A stretch of 64,000 nt of DNA, from NCBI GenBank assembly GCA_018241995.1, contig JAFECT010000002.1, forward strand, positions 124,001 through 188,000, given 5' to 3'. Below the pieces are notes generated by a model. The model had not been told where the DNA came from and did no database searches. It saw nothing but the letters and a program-made list of their open reading frames with translations. The position numbers and the translations under genes are program-made. Source of the stretch: Pseudomonadota bacterium. Lineage in GTDB: Bacteria > Pseudomonadota > Alphaproteobacteria > Caulobacterales > Caulobacteraceae. Each line of letters opens with the position of its first letter. The stretch's first letter is position 1. Below are positions 20,706 through 29,554 of the stretch, one piece after another.

Positions 20706-21155
20706 ATGAAATCCCGCCATTCCCATCAGAAGCCCCAAGGCCCCTCGCAACGCCAGCTGCGCGCCGGAGAGCTGATCCGCCACGCCCTGGTCGAGGTGCT
20801 GCGCGAGGAGGAGATCCACGACGAGGCGCTGGAAGGCGTCTCGGTGACCGTGACCGAGGTGCGCATGAGCCCGGACCTGCGCCATGCCACCTGTTTCGTG
20901 GAGCCGTTGGGCGCGGGCCTCGGCCCAAGTGCTGAGACGGGCGTCGGCGACACCAAGGCGGTGGTTGCGGCCCTGAACCACGCGTCTCGCTTCCTGCGGG
21001 GCCAGCTCGGCCGTCACATCGATATGAAGTTCACCCCCGACCTGCGCTTCGTCCACGACGAGAGCTTCGACGAGGCCGCGCGCATGGAGCGGCTGTTCCA
21101 GGACCCGCGCGTGCAGCGCGACCTGGAAGCGCATGACGAAGAGGGCGAAGACTGA
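20706..21155 (+). CDS. rbfA: Ribosome-binding factor A
   Basis: 30S assembly factor with a KH-like fold that acts in late 16S 5'-end maturation. It has 149 residues from ATG 20706 ([19 protein letters not shown]). Diagnostic RbfA sequence includes [33 protein letters not shown] and [20 protein letters not shown]. The frame is open upstream into the sulfotransferase gene, but this ATG matches the family N terminus. The stop shares a base with the truB ATG. Confidence 0.94.
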   Translation: MKSRHSHQKPQGPSQRQLRAGELIRHALVEVLREEEIHDEALEGVSVTVTEVRMSPDLRHATCFVEPLGAGLGPSAETGVGDTKAVVAALNHASRFLRGQLGRHIDMKFTPDLRFVHDESFDEAARMERLFQDPRVQRDLEAHDEEGED

Positions 21156-22108
21156 TGGGCCGCCGCAAGAAGGGCGACGCGGTCTCCGGCTGGGTCTGCC
21201 TCGACAAGCCCTATGACCTGGGCTCCACCGACGCGGTCACCCGCGTGCGCCGACTTTTCAACGCCCAGAAGGCCGGCCACGCGGGAACGCTCGACCCGCT
21301 GGCGACCGGCATCCTGCCTATCGCGCTCGGCGAAGCCACCAAGACCGTGCCGTTCCTGATGGAGGCGGAGAAGGTCTATCGCTTCACCATCGAGTGGGGT
21401 CGCACGACCGCCAGTTTCGACCGCGAAGGCGCCACCACCGCCACCTCGGACGTGCGCCCGTCGCCGGAAGCCGTGGCCGAAGCGCTGAAGGCTTTCGTCG
21501 GCGAGATCCAGCAGGTGCCGCCCGCCTTCTCGGCCATCAAGGTCGACGGTGAGCGCGCCTACGACTTGGCGCGGGAGGGCATCGAGGTCGAGCTCGACGC
21601 CCGCACCGTGATCATCCACGAGGCCGCGGTGACCGACGCGCCGGACGCGGACCACGTCGAGATCACCGTCCGCTGCGGCAAGGGCACCTATGTCCGCTCG
21701 ATCGTGCGCGACATCGCCGAAGCCTTGGGCGCTTGCGGTCACGTCTCGGCCCTGCGACGACTGCGCGTGGGCCCCTTCGCGGCCGAGTCCTCGATTGGAC
21801 TGGATATTCTGGAAGACTTGGTGCATAGAGGCGCCCGCCTGGAGGCCCTGCTTCCGGTCGAGACCGCTCTGGACGACATCCCGGAGTTGGCCGTGACCGA
21901 CGAAGACGCTTTCAAGCTCAAGCAGGGTCGGCCGATCGTTCTGCTCCCCAGACAGGTCGAAACGCTCAAAACGCGTCTGAAGCCGCGGACTATCGCGGGC
22001 CAGGACGCGTCTCGAACCGTTTCAGCCATCTCGGACGGAAAGATCGTGGCGCTCTGTGAGATGCGGGCGGGGAAGCTTTCCCCGACGCGAGTTTTTCATC
22101 TCGAATAG
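21155..22108 (+). CDS. truB: tRNA pseudouridine(55) synthase TruB
   Basis: Forms pseudouridine 55 in the T-loop of tRNAs. It has 317 residues. The catalytic Asp lies in [17 protein letters not shown]. The downstream Tyr/Lys motif ([12 protein letters not shown]) and [13 protein letters not shown] are typical. It is coupled to rbfA by a one-base overlap, and rpsO follows after 9 bases. Gene order rbfA-truB-rpsO-pnp is widely conserved. Confidence 0.95.
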   Translation: MGRRKKGDAVSGWVCLDKPYDLGSTDAVTRVRRLFNAQKAGHAGTLDPLATGILPIALGEATKTVPFLMEAEKVYRFTIEWGRTTASFDREGATTATSDVRPSPEAVAEALKAFVGEIQQVPPAFSAIKVDGERAYDLAREGIEVELDARTVIIHEAAVTDAPDADHVEITVRCGKGTYVRSIVRDIAEALGACGHVSALRRLRVGPFAAESSIGLDILEDLVHRGARLEALLPVETALDDIPELAVTDEDAFKLKQGRPIVLLPRQVETLKTRLKPRTIAGQDASRTVSAISDGKIVALCEMRAGKLSPTRVFHLE

Positions 22109-22117
22109 GAGACCCCG

Positions 22118-22387
22118 ATGTCGATCACCATGGAGCGCAAAACCGCGCTCATCCATGACTATGCCCGTGGCGAAGCCGACACCGGTTCCGCCGAAGTCCA
22201 GGTCGCGATCCTCTCCGAGCGCATCGCCAACCTGACCGAGCACTTCAAGACCCACAAGAAGGACAACCACTCGCGCCGCGGCCTCCTCAAGATGGTTTCG
22301 CAGCGCCGTCGCCTTCTGGACCACCTGAAGAAGACCGACTCCGGCCGCTATCAGACGCTCATCGAGCGCCTGGGCCTGCGTCGCTAA
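22118..22387 (+). CDS. rpsO: 30S ribosomal protein S15
   Basis: Primary 16S-binding ribosomal protein. It has 89 residues, the standard length. Typical S15 sequence: [44 protein letters not shown] and [18 protein letters not shown] lies 5 to 10 bases before the ATG. A 10-bp hairpin follows, separating it from pnp. Confidence 0.97.
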   Translation: MSITMERKTALIHDYARGEADTGSAEVQVAILSERIANLTEHFKTHKKDNHSRRGLLKMVSQRRRLLDHLKKTDSGRYQTLIERLGLRR

Positions 22388-22404
22388 GACAAGAGACGAA
22401 ACCA

Positions 22405-22430
22405 ACCCCGCCCGCGGCTCCGGGCGGGGT
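22405..22430 (+). terminator. Hairpin between rpsO and pnp
   Basis: A perfect 10-bp stem ACCCCGCCCG / CGGGCGGGGT with loop CGGCTC lies 18 bases after the rpsO stop. The following TTCGGTCT is T-poor, so it may be a partial terminator or a processing site rather than a full stop. Confidence 0.6.
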
Positions 22431-22570
22431 TCGGTCTATCTGGGGCAGGCCTGAGCGCCAGCTTCAGCAAAGAGCCGACACGCGGTCCGCCCCATGGGGG
22501 GCCGGCCGCCCGGACAGGATCCGAAGCCGCACGCACCAAGAGACGCAAAGCCGCTCCTGACAGTCCGCCC

Positions 22571-22590
22571 CGCGGGAAATGGGTCCCGTG
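22571..22590 (+). promoter_or_regulatory. Hairpin in the pnp leader
   Basis: CGCGGGA (22571-22577) pairs with TCCCGTG (22584-22590), one G-U pair, loop AATGGG, 17 bases before the pnp ATG. In E. coli the pnp leader stem is cleaved in autoregulation; an equivalent role here is only inferred. Confidence 0.35.
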
Positions 22591-22607
22591 GAACAGAGAA
22601 AAGACCA

Positions 22608-24869
22608 ATGTTCGACATCAAGAAAAAGACCATCGACTGGGCCGGCCGCAAGCTGACCCTGGAGACCGGCCGTATCGCGCGCCAAGCCGACGGTTCAGTG
22701 CTCGCGACCTACGGCGAGACCACCGTCCTGGCCAACGTCGTGTTCGCCAAGCAGCCCAAGCCGGGCCTGGATTTCTTCCCGCTCACTGTGAACTATCAGG
22801 AGCGCACCTACGCCGCCGGCAAGATCCCGGGCGGCTACTTCAAGCGCGAAGGCCGTCCGACCGAGAAGGAGACCCTGGTCTCCCGCCTGATCGACCGCCC
22901 GATCCGCCCGCTGTTCGTCAAGGGCTTCAAGCACGAGACGCAGGTCACCGTGACCGTGCTGAGCCATGACCTCGAGAACGATCCCGACGTGGTCGGCATG
23001 GTCGCCGCCTCCGCCGCCCTGACCCTGTCGGGCGTGCCCTTCATGGGCCCGATCGGCGCCGCGCGCGTCGGCATCATCGACGGCGAATACGTGCTGAACC
23101 CGACGCTCGACCAGATGGCCGACACCCAGCTCGACCTGATCGTCGCCGGCACCCAGGACGCCCTGATGATGGTGGAGTCCGAGGCCAAGGAACTGTCGGA
23201 AGACAAGATGCTGGGCGCCCTGATGTTCGCCCACGCCGGCATGCAGCCGGTGATCGACGCGATCATCGAACTGGCCGAGCACGCCGCCAACGAGCCCTAC
23301 GACTTCCAGGCTGAAGACCAATCCGAACTGGTCAAGGCGATCAAGAAGCTGGTCGGCACCGACATCCGCAAGGCTTACGAAATCCAGGCCAAGCACGCCC
23401 GCCACGAAGCCGTGGGCGCCGCCAAGGCCAAGGCCTCTGAAGCGCTGGTCAAGTCGGAAGCTAACCCCGACGGCGTCGATTCGTCGAAGTTCTCCTCGGC
23501 CTTCAAGGAATGCGAAGCCGACGTCCTGCGCCGCGACATCATCGAGCACGGCCGCCGTGTCGACGGTCGACCGCTCGACAAGGTCCGTCCGATCGTCTCG
23601 GAAGTCTCGGTCCTGCCGCGTACGCACGGCTCGGCCCTGTTCACCCGCGGCGAGACCCAGGCCCTGGTCGTGGCCACGCTGGGCACCGGCGAGGACGAGC
23701 AGTGGATCGACGCCCTGCAGGGGACCTACAAGGAGAAGTTCCTCCTGCACTACAACTTCCCCCCGTACTCGGTCGGCGAGACCGGCCGGATGGGCTCGCC
23801 GGGCCGTCGCGAGATCGGTCACGGCAAGCTGGCCTGGCGGGCGATCCGCCCGATGCTGCCGTCGGCGGAAGAGTTCCCCTACACCCTGCGCCTGGTCTCC
23901 GAGATCACCGAGTCGAACGGCTCGTCCTCGATGGCCACGGTCTGCGGTTCGTCCCTGGCCCTGATGGACGCGGGCGTGCCGCTGAAGTCGCCGGTCTCGG
24001 GCATCGCCATGGGCCTGATCCTGGAGCCGTCGGGCGAATACGCCATCCTGTCGGACATCCTGGGCGACGAGGACCACCTCGGCGACATGGACTTCAAGGT
24101 CGCCGGCACCGAGAACGGCATCACCTCGCTGCAGATGGACATCAAGGTCCCCGGCATCACCGAGGAGATCATGACCAAGGCGCTCAACCAGGCGCAGGCC
24201 GGCCGCCTGCACATCCTGGGTGAGATGTCCAAGGCCATGACCGCGCCGCGCGCCGAGATCGGCGAGTTCGCGCCGAAGATCGAGACCATCAACATCCCGA
24301 CCGACAAGATCCGCGAAGTGATCGGTTCGGGCGGCAAGGTGATCCGCGAGATCGTCGAGAAGACCGGCGCCAAGGTCGACATCTCCGACGACGGCACGGT
24401 CAAGGTCTCCGCCTCGGACGGCGCCAAGATCAAGGCCGCCCTGGACTGGATCAAGGGCATCACCTCCGAGCCCGAGATCGGCCAGATCTACAACGGCAAG
24501 GTCGTGAAGGTCGTCGACTTCGGCGCCTTCGTGAACTTCTTCGGCTCCAAGGACGGCTTGGTGCACATCAGCCAGATCGCCCCGCAGAAGGTCGCTCAGG
24601 TGAAGGACGTCCTGAACGAAGGCGACTCCGTGAAGGTGAAGGTCCTGGGCTTCGACGACCGCGGCAAGGTCAAGCTGTCGATGAAGGTCGTCGACCAGGA
24701 GACCGGCGAGGACATCACCGAGAAGCTGGCCGCCGAACGCGCCGCCCGCGGCGAACCGGCCGAGGAAGAGCGCGGCGAGCGTCCGCCCCGGGAAGACCGC
24801 GGCGATCGCGGCGGCCGGGATCGCGGCCGCGGCCGTGGCCGTCGCGAGCGTTCCGAAGAGCCGGCGTAA
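22608..24869 (+). CDS. pnp: Polyribonucleotide nucleotidyltransferase (PNPase)
   Basis: 3'-5' phosphorolytic exoribonuclease of the RNA degradosome. It has 753 residues from ATG 22608 ([16 protein letters not shown]); the open frame extends upstream but the family starts here. There are two RNase PH-like domains ([23 protein letters not shown] in the first), the helical linker, then a KH domain ([17 protein letters not shown]) and an S1 domain ([20 protein letters not shown]). The C terminus extends past S1 into an Arg/Gly/Asp/Glu-rich tail with RGRGRGRR. A strong terminator follows. Confidence 0.96.
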   Translation: MFDIKKKTIDWAGRKLTLETGRIARQADGSVLATYGETTVLANVVFAKQPKPGLDFFPLTVNYQERTYAAGKIPGGYFKREGRPTEKETLVSRLIDRPIRPLFVKGFKHETQVTVTVLSHDLENDPDVVGMVAASAALTLSGVPFMGPIGAARVGIIDGEYVLNPTLDQMADTQLDLIVAGTQDALMMVESEAKELSEDKMLGALMFAHAGMQPVIDAIIELAEHAANEPYDFQAEDQSELVKAIKKLVGTDIRKAYEIQAKHARHEAVGAAKAKASEALVKSEANPDGVDSSKFSSAFKECEADVLRRDIIEHGRRVDGRPLDKVRPIVSEVSVLPRTHGSALFTRGETQALVVATLGTGEDEQWIDALQGTYKEKFLLHYNFPPYSVGETGRMGSPGRREIGHGKLAWRAIRPMLPSAEEFPYTLRLVSEITESNGSSSMATVCGSSLALMDAGVPLKSPVSGIAMGLILEPSGEYAILSDILGDEDHLGDMDFKVAGTENGITSLQMDIKVPGITEEIMTKALNQAQAGRLHILGEMSKAMTAPRAEIGEFAPKIETINIPTDKIREVIGSGGKVIREIVEKTGAKVDISDDGTVKVSASDGAKIKAALDWIKGITSEPEIGQIYNGKVVKVVDFGAFVNFFGSKDGLVHISQIAPQKVAQVKDVLNEGDSVKVKVLGFDDRGKVKLSMKVVDQETGEDITEKLAAERAARGEPAEEERGERPPREDRGDRGGRDRGRGRGRRERSEEPA

Positions 24870-24895
24870 GCCGGGCTTCAGGCTTGAGACTAGGG

Positions 24896-24925
24896 AAGGG
24901 CGGACCGGCTACGGTCCGCCCTTTT
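24896..24925 (+). terminator. Intrinsic terminator after pnp
   Basis: A 12-bp perfect stem AAGGGCGGACCG / CGGTCCGCCCTT with loop GCTA ends in TTTT. It lies between pnp and a convergent small gene. Confidence 0.9.
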
Positions 24926-24933
24926 CGTTTGCG

Positions 24934-25161
24934 CTATTCCGGACTCCAGCCGCCTTTCCCGCCCGACTTACGCCGCAGCGGCGTATCGGGCTTGGCGGTC
25001 GCGGCCTTCACCTGCGCGGGCTCGTCGACCTCTCTCGCCAAGCCAGACTTGAACAGGTCCTGGTGCGCGCCCCACGCCGCCAGCGCCTTCGGCCGCGAAC
25101 TCGTGGCGATCAGGTGGTCGTAGAGGCCATCGGAAAAGGCGAAAGTCTTCAGGCGGGGCAT
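24934..25161 (-). CDS. Small conserved protein of unknown function
   Basis: The protein has 75 residues (MPRLKTFAFSDGLYDHLIA...). The segments TSSRPKALAAWGAHQDLFKSG look like a conserved family that I recall from Caulobacterales and sphingomonads, where the protein ends in a Lys/Arg/Pro-rich variable tail as here. It is convergent with pnp and uses the spacer after its terminator. There is no signal peptide or membrane segment. The function is unknown. Confidence 0.7.
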   Translation of the reverse strand: MPRLKTFAFSDGLYDHLIATSSRPKALAAWGAHQDLFKSGLAREVDEPAQVKAATAKPDTPLRRKSGGKGGWSPE

Positions 25162-25222
25162 TCAGAGACAACGAGCGAGGCGCGGTTGGGCTCCCTCCGT
25201 GCCAGAGCCCTATTCTAATGAT

Positions 25223-25384
25223 CGTCATCCTTGGCGGTGCGCGGCGGTCAGCCGCGCGCCGTCGAGGACCCACAGGAGCGACGGTGAAGCTGGGCGACCA
25301 TGTCCGCCGCACGCAGCTCTGACGTCGCTCCTGTGGGTCCTCGAAGGCCAGGGCGCTCGCGCGACCTGACCTTCAAGGATGACG
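25223..25384. repeat. Nested palindromic intergenic element
   Basis: The outer arms are CGTCATCCTTG (25223-25233) and CAAGGATGACG (25374-25384), a perfect 11-bp inverted repeat. Inside is a second, perfect 22-bp inverted repeat (25262-25283 with 25323-25344) spaced by 39 bases. Between outer and inner left arms, GCGCGGC and GCCGCGC form a third small hairpin. The whole could fold as a branched cruciform or RNA junction. It lies between two minus-strand genes and has no coding potential. CGTCATCC termini are common in repeat families of related genomes, so a mobile or REP-like origin is likely. Confidence 0.65.
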
Positions 25385-25397
25385 GGTTTGGTTGAGG

Positions 25398-25844
25398 TCA
25401 GCGAGAGCCGGTCGGCCGATAGTCGACGTAAAGCGCCGCGGCTTCATCGGCCGAGACGCCGGAGTCGACCGGCAGGCCGGCGGCCCGCAACCGCTCCAGC
25501 CCTCGGCCCGACGCGAAGGGGGAGTGGTCCTCGGAGGCCACGACCACACGTGCCACGCCCGCAGCGACCAGGCGCTCCGCGCACGACGCCGCGCCGGAGC
25601 TGCGTTCGCCGCAGGGTTCGAGCGTGACGTACGCGACAGCCCCTCGCGCCACCTCGCCCGCGTTCCCCAGAGCCTGCTCCTCCGCGTGTGGCCGACCGCC
25701 CTCGGCGGTCGCGGCTTCGGCGATGACGGCGCCGTCCTTGACCAGCACGCAGCCGACGGCCGGATTCTCGCCGGTCAGGCCGACGCGCGGTCGAGCCAGG
25801 GCGATGGCGCGGCGCATCCAGGCCCTGTCGGCTTCGTCCGCCAT
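25398..25844 (-). CDS. RibD-like cytidine-deaminase-fold protein (deaminase domain only)
   Basis: Zinc-dependent deaminase of 148 residues. Zinc ligands are visible in PHAEEQALG (His and catalytic Glu) and in the PCGERSSGAASC segment. The following AGVARVVVASEDHSPFASGRGLERLRAAG is strikingly like the deaminase half of riboflavin enzyme RibD, but the C-terminal reductase domain is missing. It may deaminate a pyrimidine intermediate in flavin synthesis or act on another base. The ATG shares one base with the gpmA stop, so it is translated from the gpmA transcript. Confidence 0.82.
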   Translation of the reverse strand: MADEADRAWMRRAIALARPRVGLTGENPAVGCVLVKDGAVIAEAATAEGGRPHAEEQALGNAGEVARGAVAYVTLEPCGERSSGAASCAERLVAAGVARVVVASEDHSPFASGRGLERLRAAGLPVDSGVSADEAAALYVDYRPTGSR

Positions 25845-26557
25845 CAGCCGACGGGCGGCAAGGGCTGGGCGCGGGCGGCGTCGAGATAGCGGGCCGAGAG
25901 CGGACGCAGGTTCTCGTCCAGCATGATCTCCAGCGGATTGCCGGTGGGGATCTCCACGCCCGGGATGTCGGCGTCGGAGACCTGGAACAGCAGCTTGACG
26001 ATGGCCCGCAGGGAATTGCCGTGAGCGGCGACCAGCACCGTCTCGCCGCGCTTCAGGGTCGGCGCGATGTCGGAGTTCCAGTAGGGCTCGACCCGCTCCA
26101 ACGTAGTCTTCAGGCTCTCGGTTGCCGGCACCTGGCCGGGCTTGTAGCGGCGGTCCTTCGAGAGGTCCCATTGCGAACCCGCCTCCAGAGGCGGCGGCGG
26201 GATGTCGTAGGAGCGGCGCCACACGTGCACCTGCTCGTCACCGTGGCGGGCGGCGGTCTCGGCCTTGTCGAGCCCGGTCAGGCCTCCGTAGTGGCGCTCG
26301 TTCAGCCGCCAGTCCTTCTCGACCGGGATCCAAAGCTGGCCCATCGCCTCCAGCGCCAGGTTGCCCGTGCGGATCGCCCGGGTCAGGACCGAGGTGAAGG
26401 CGCGGTCGAACTCCACGCCCGCGGCGCCCAGGAGCTCGCCTCCTCTGCGCGCTTCGGCCTCGCCCTTCTCGGTCAGGTCCACGTCCACCCAGCCGGTGAA
26501 GCGGTTCTCCAGGTTCCACTGGCTCTGGCCGTGGCGGAGCAGGACGAGAAGCGGCAT
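25844..26557 (-). CDS. gpmA: 2,3-bisphosphoglycerate-dependent phosphoglycerate mutase
   Basis: Glycolytic enzyme interconverting 3- and 2-phosphoglycerate. It has 237 residues from the ATG at 26557 ([20 protein letters not shown]). The catalytic His is in LRHGQS; the phosphate-binding SVLTRAIRT, the [13 protein letters not shown] loop and the second catalytic His in [10 protein letters not shown] are all present. The frame is open upstream, but family alignment supports this start, with GGAACC nearby as binding site. The deaminase gene follows with a one-base overlap. Confidence 0.95.
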   Translation of the reverse strand: MPLLVLLRHGQSQWNLENRFTGWVDVDLTEKGEAEARRGGELLGAAGVEFDRAFTSVLTRAIRTGNLALEAMGQLWIPVEKDWRLNERHYGGLTGLDKAETAARHGDEQVHVWRRSYDIPPPPLEAGSQWDLSKDRRYKPGQVPATESLKTTLERVEPYWNSDIAPTLKRGETVLVAAHGNSLRAIVKLLFQVSDADIPGVEIPTGNPLEIMLDENLRPLSARYLDAARAQPLPPVG

Positions 26558-26681
26558 CGGCGGTTCCTTCGACGGATCGGCTGAGCGGGTAGGGCGTCGG
26601 CCCGCAGGGGTCAAGCGCCGCAAGCTCGCCGTACGCGCGCGTGAATTTGTGCGCGCCCTGCACAAACGCTATAGCGCCCGC

Positions 26682-26960
26682 ATGTCCGACCGCCTGTTCT
26701 TCGCCAGCGCAGCCCTGCTCGCCGTCCTGTTGGTCGGCCTCGCCTTCGTGTGGCCGCAGGGCCAGGGGCGTCGCTCGCCCGGCCCGTTCGGCAAACCCGA
26801 GGTGATCACCGACGCGGCGCGCAAGGACTTGGCCGACGAGGCCAAGCGCCAGGCCGGGCCGGCGAAGGCCGCCGCACCCGCCGCTGCGGCTTCTCCCGCG
26901 TCGACTGCGGCCACCCAGGCTGCGCCGGTCACCGCCGCGGCCGCTGGCCTGCGCCGATGA
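26682..26960 (+). CDS. Small membrane-anchored protein of unknown function
   Basis: The protein has 92 residues: one N-terminal hydrophobic segment (LFFASAALLAVLLVGLAFVWP), a short basic/polar middle (PFGKPEVITDAARKDLADEAKRQAG), then an Ala/Pro/Thr-rich tail. It is probably an inner-membrane protein with a periplasmic tail. Its TGA overlaps the kdsD-like ATG by 4 bases (ATGA), so it is translationally coupled to that gene. No family is recognised. Confidence 0.65.
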   Translation: MSDRLFFASAALLAVLLVGLAFVWPQGQGRRSPGPFGKPEVITDAARKDLADEAKRQAGPAKAAAPAAAASPASTAATQAAPVTAAAAGLRR

Positions 26961-27910
26961 GCGGCTTCGACGCGGCCGGGGTCGCCCGGCGGGTGCTGTC
27001 CATCGAGGCCGAGGCGCTGAGCGCCATGGCCCAGGGTCTGAACGGCGCCTTCTCCCAGGCCGTCGAAACCCTGCACGGCATCAAGGGCCGCGTCGTTTGC
27101 ACCGGCGTAGGCAAGTCCGGCCACGTGGCGCGCAAGATCGCCGCGACCCTCGCGTCCACCGGCCAGCCCTCGATCTTCGTCCACGCCACCGAAGCCAGCC
27201 ATGGTGACCTGGGCATGGTCTCGACCGACGACGCGGTCCTGGCCCTGTCCAAGTCCGGCGAGACCAAGGAGCTGGCCGACGTCGTCGCCTACGCCAAGCG
27301 TTTCGGCATTCCGCTCCTGGGCATGACCGCCAAGGCCGACAGCGCGCTGGGCCGCGCCGCCGACATCCTGCTGCTGCTGCCCGACAGCCCGGAAGCCGCC
27401 GCCGCCGTGGATGCGCCCACCACCTCCACCACCCTGCAGATCGCGCTTGGCGACGCCCTGGCCGTGGCCTTGCTGGAACGCCGCGGCTTCACCGCCACCG
27501 ATTTCAAGGTCTTCCATCCGGGCGGCAAGCTCGGCAGCGCGCTGCGCACCGTCGCCGATCTGATGCACAAGGATGGGGAGCTGCCCCTCGTCGCGCCCGA
27601 CGCTTCGATGCAGGAGGCGCTGCTGGTCATGACCGAGAAGCGCTTCGGCTGCGTCGGTGTGGTCGAGGACAGTAAGCTCGCCGGCCTGATCACCGACGGC
27701 GACCTGCGCCGTCACATGGACGGCCTGCTCTCGCATAAGGCCGGCGAGGTGATGACCGCCCACCCCACAACTGCCCAGCCGCACATGCTGGCCGGCGAGG
27801 CGCTGAAGATCATGAATGACCGGCGCATCACCGTGCTGTTCGTGGTCGACCAAGGCCGCCCCGTCGGCATCCTGCACGTGCACGACGTGCTGCGCGCCGG
27901 CGTGCTCTGA
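26957..27910 (+). CDS. kdsD: Arabinose-5-phosphate isomerase (KdsD/KpsF family)
   Basis: Converts ribulose-5-phosphate to arabinose-5-phosphate, the precursor of KDO in lipopolysaccharide. It has 317 residues from ATG 26957. The SIS sugar isomerase domain has VVCTGVGKSGHVARKIAATLASTG, the HATEASHGDLGM catalytic segment and LALSKSGETKEL. Two CBS domains follow from about residue 200 (TVADLMHKDG and VMTAHPTT). This domain order is the family standard. It starts a run of sugar-phosphate genes for the envelope. Confidence 0.92.
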   Translation: MSGFDAAGVARRVLSIEAEALSAMAQGLNGAFSQAVETLHGIKGRVVCTGVGKSGHVARKIAATLASTGQPSIFVHATEASHGDLGMVSTDDAVLALSKSGETKELADVVAYAKRFGIPLLGMTAKADSALGRAADILLLLPDSPEAAAAVDAPTTSTTLQIALGDALAVALLERRGFTATDFKVFHPGGKLGSALRTVADLMHKDGELPLVAPDASMQEALLVMTEKRFGCVGVVEDSKLAGLITDGDLRRHMDGLLSHKAGEVMTAHPTTAQPHMLAGEALKIMNDRRITVLFVVDQGRPVGILHVHDVLRAGVL

Positions 27911-28003
27911 GCTGCGGAACCATCGCCCCGGCGTTCAGTTGACGCGCGCGGTTCCCTAAAGCCCGCTCACCCCCTAAAACGCGCCCGCAACCTTCGAGGC
28001 CCC

Positions 28004-29506
28004 ATGCTCGCCACCCCGCGCGCCGACCTGCACGCCAACAGCGCAGAGTTCGAGACCATCCCCTTCGTCAAGCCGACCGGCTTCCGCGAATACGACGCGC
28101 GCTGGGTGCTGGAGAAGGAGATCAACCGGCTGGGCATCCAGGCGCTGGGCCTGGGCCTGGGGACCTATATCCACGAGATCGGGGTCAAGCCTCGCATCGT
28201 GGTCGGCCACGATTTCCGCTCCTATTCCCTGTCGGTGAAGCAGGCGCTGATCCTGGGCCTGCTGCAGTCGGGTTGCGAGGTGCTGGACATCGGCCTGGCG
28301 CTGTCGCCCATGGCCTATTTCGCCCAGTTCGACCTTGAGGCGCCCTGCGTGGCCATGGTCACCGCCAGCCATAACGAGAACGGCTGGACCGGGGTGAAGA
28401 TGGGCGCCAACCCGCCCCTGACCTTCGCGCTCGACGAGATGACCCGGCTGAAGGAGATCGTGCTGGGCGGCAAGTCACAGCCCCGGCCCGGTGGCTCCCT
28501 GACCCAGGTCGACGGCGTGCGGGAGCGGTATCTGGCGGACCTGACCTCCAAGGTGAAGTTGAGCCGGCCGCTGAAGGTCGTCGCGGCCTGCGGCAACGGC
28601 ACCGCCGGAGCCTTCGCCCCCGATGCGCTTCGCGCCATGGGCGCCGAGGTGATCGAGATGGACTGCGAGCTCGACAACACCTTCCCGAAATACAATCCGA
28701 ACCCGGAAGACCACGCCATGCTGGTCGAGATGGCCAAGGCGGTGCGCGCGCACGGCGCCGACCTCGCGTTGGGCTTCGACGGCGACGGCGACCGCTGCGG
28801 GGTGGTGGACGACGAGGGCGAGGAAATCTTCGCCGACAAGATCGGCCTGATGCTGGCGCGCGATCTGTCCGGCCTGCACGACAACGCCAAGTTCGTCGTC
28901 GACGTGAAATCCACCGGCCTCTACGCCACCGACCCGGTGCTGCAGGCCAACGGGGCCTCTACCGTCTACTGGAAGACCGGCCACAGCTACATCAAGCGCA
29001 AGACCGCTGAACTCGGCGCGCTGGCGGGCTTCGAAAAGTCGGGCCACTTCTTCTTCAACGCCCCCGTCGGCCGCGGCTACGACGACGGCTTGGTGGCGGG
29101 CGGGGCGGTGCTCGCGATGCTGGACCGCAATCCGGGCAGGAAGCTGTCCGACCTGAAGAAGGCTCTGCCGGTCGCCTTCACATCGCTGACCATGTCGCCG
29201 CATTGTGATGACGAGACCAAGTACCGGATCGTCGACGAGGTCAGCCGCGAATACCAGGCGCTGGGCGCCGCCGGCGGCTCCATCCTTGGACGGAAGATCG
29301 TCGACGTGATCACCGTCAACGGCGCGCGCGTGGCGCTGGAGGACGGCTCCTGGGTGCTGGTGCGCGCCTCCTCGAACAAGCCGGAGCTTGTGGTGGTGGT
29401 GGAAAGCACCGCGTCGGAAGACGACATGCGCGCGCTGTTCCGCGACGAGGTGAAGCCGCGCCTGGCCGCCTGGCCGGAAGTCGGCGCCTACAATCAGGAA
29501 ATCTGA
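28004..29506 (+). CDS. Phosphomannomutase/phosphoglucomutase family enzyme
   Basis: Alpha-D-phosphohexomutase of 500 residues that moves phosphate between C6 and C1 of hexoses for sugar-nucleotide supply. The phosphoserine loop is TASHNENGWTGVK and the metal-binding loop is FDGDGDRCGVVDD; the sugar-binding GFEKSGHFFF and the C-terminal phosphate-binding RASSNKPEL are also visible. Compared with glmM in this window it has the ManB/AlgC-type loops. Mannose versus glucose preference cannot be read from the sequence. Confidence 0.9.
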   Translation: MLATPRADLHANSAEFETIPFVKPTGFREYDARWVLEKEINRLGIQALGLGLGTYIHEIGVKPRIVVGHDFRSYSLSVKQALILGLLQSGCEVLDIGLALSPMAYFAQFDLEAPCVAMVTASHNENGWTGVKMGANPPLTFALDEMTRLKEIVLGGKSQPRPGGSLTQVDGVRERYLADLTSKVKLSRPLKVVAACGNGTAGAFAPDALRAMGAEVIEMDCELDNTFPKYNPNPEDHAMLVEMAKAVRAHGADLALGFDGDGDRCGVVDDEGEEIFADKIGLMLARDLSGLHDNAKFVVDVKSTGLYATDPVLQANGASTVYWKTGHSYIKRKTAELGALAGFEKSGHFFFNAPVGRGYDDGLVAGGAVLAMLDRNPGRKLSDLKKALPVAFTSLTMSPHCDDETKYRIVDEVSREYQALGAAGGSILGRKIVDVITVNGARVALEDGSWVLVRASSNKPELVVVVESTASEDDMRALFRDEVKPRLAAWPEVGAYNQEI

Positions 29507-29554
29507 GTGGCCCGGGCGCTTTCCAAGCGGCTCCGGTCAAACTAGACCGTAAGC

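Noticed and set aside
22695..24566. A 623-codon frame antisense to pnp
   Set aside because: Lies wholly within pnp, with His/Gln/Asp-rich low-complexity sequence typical of shadow frames.
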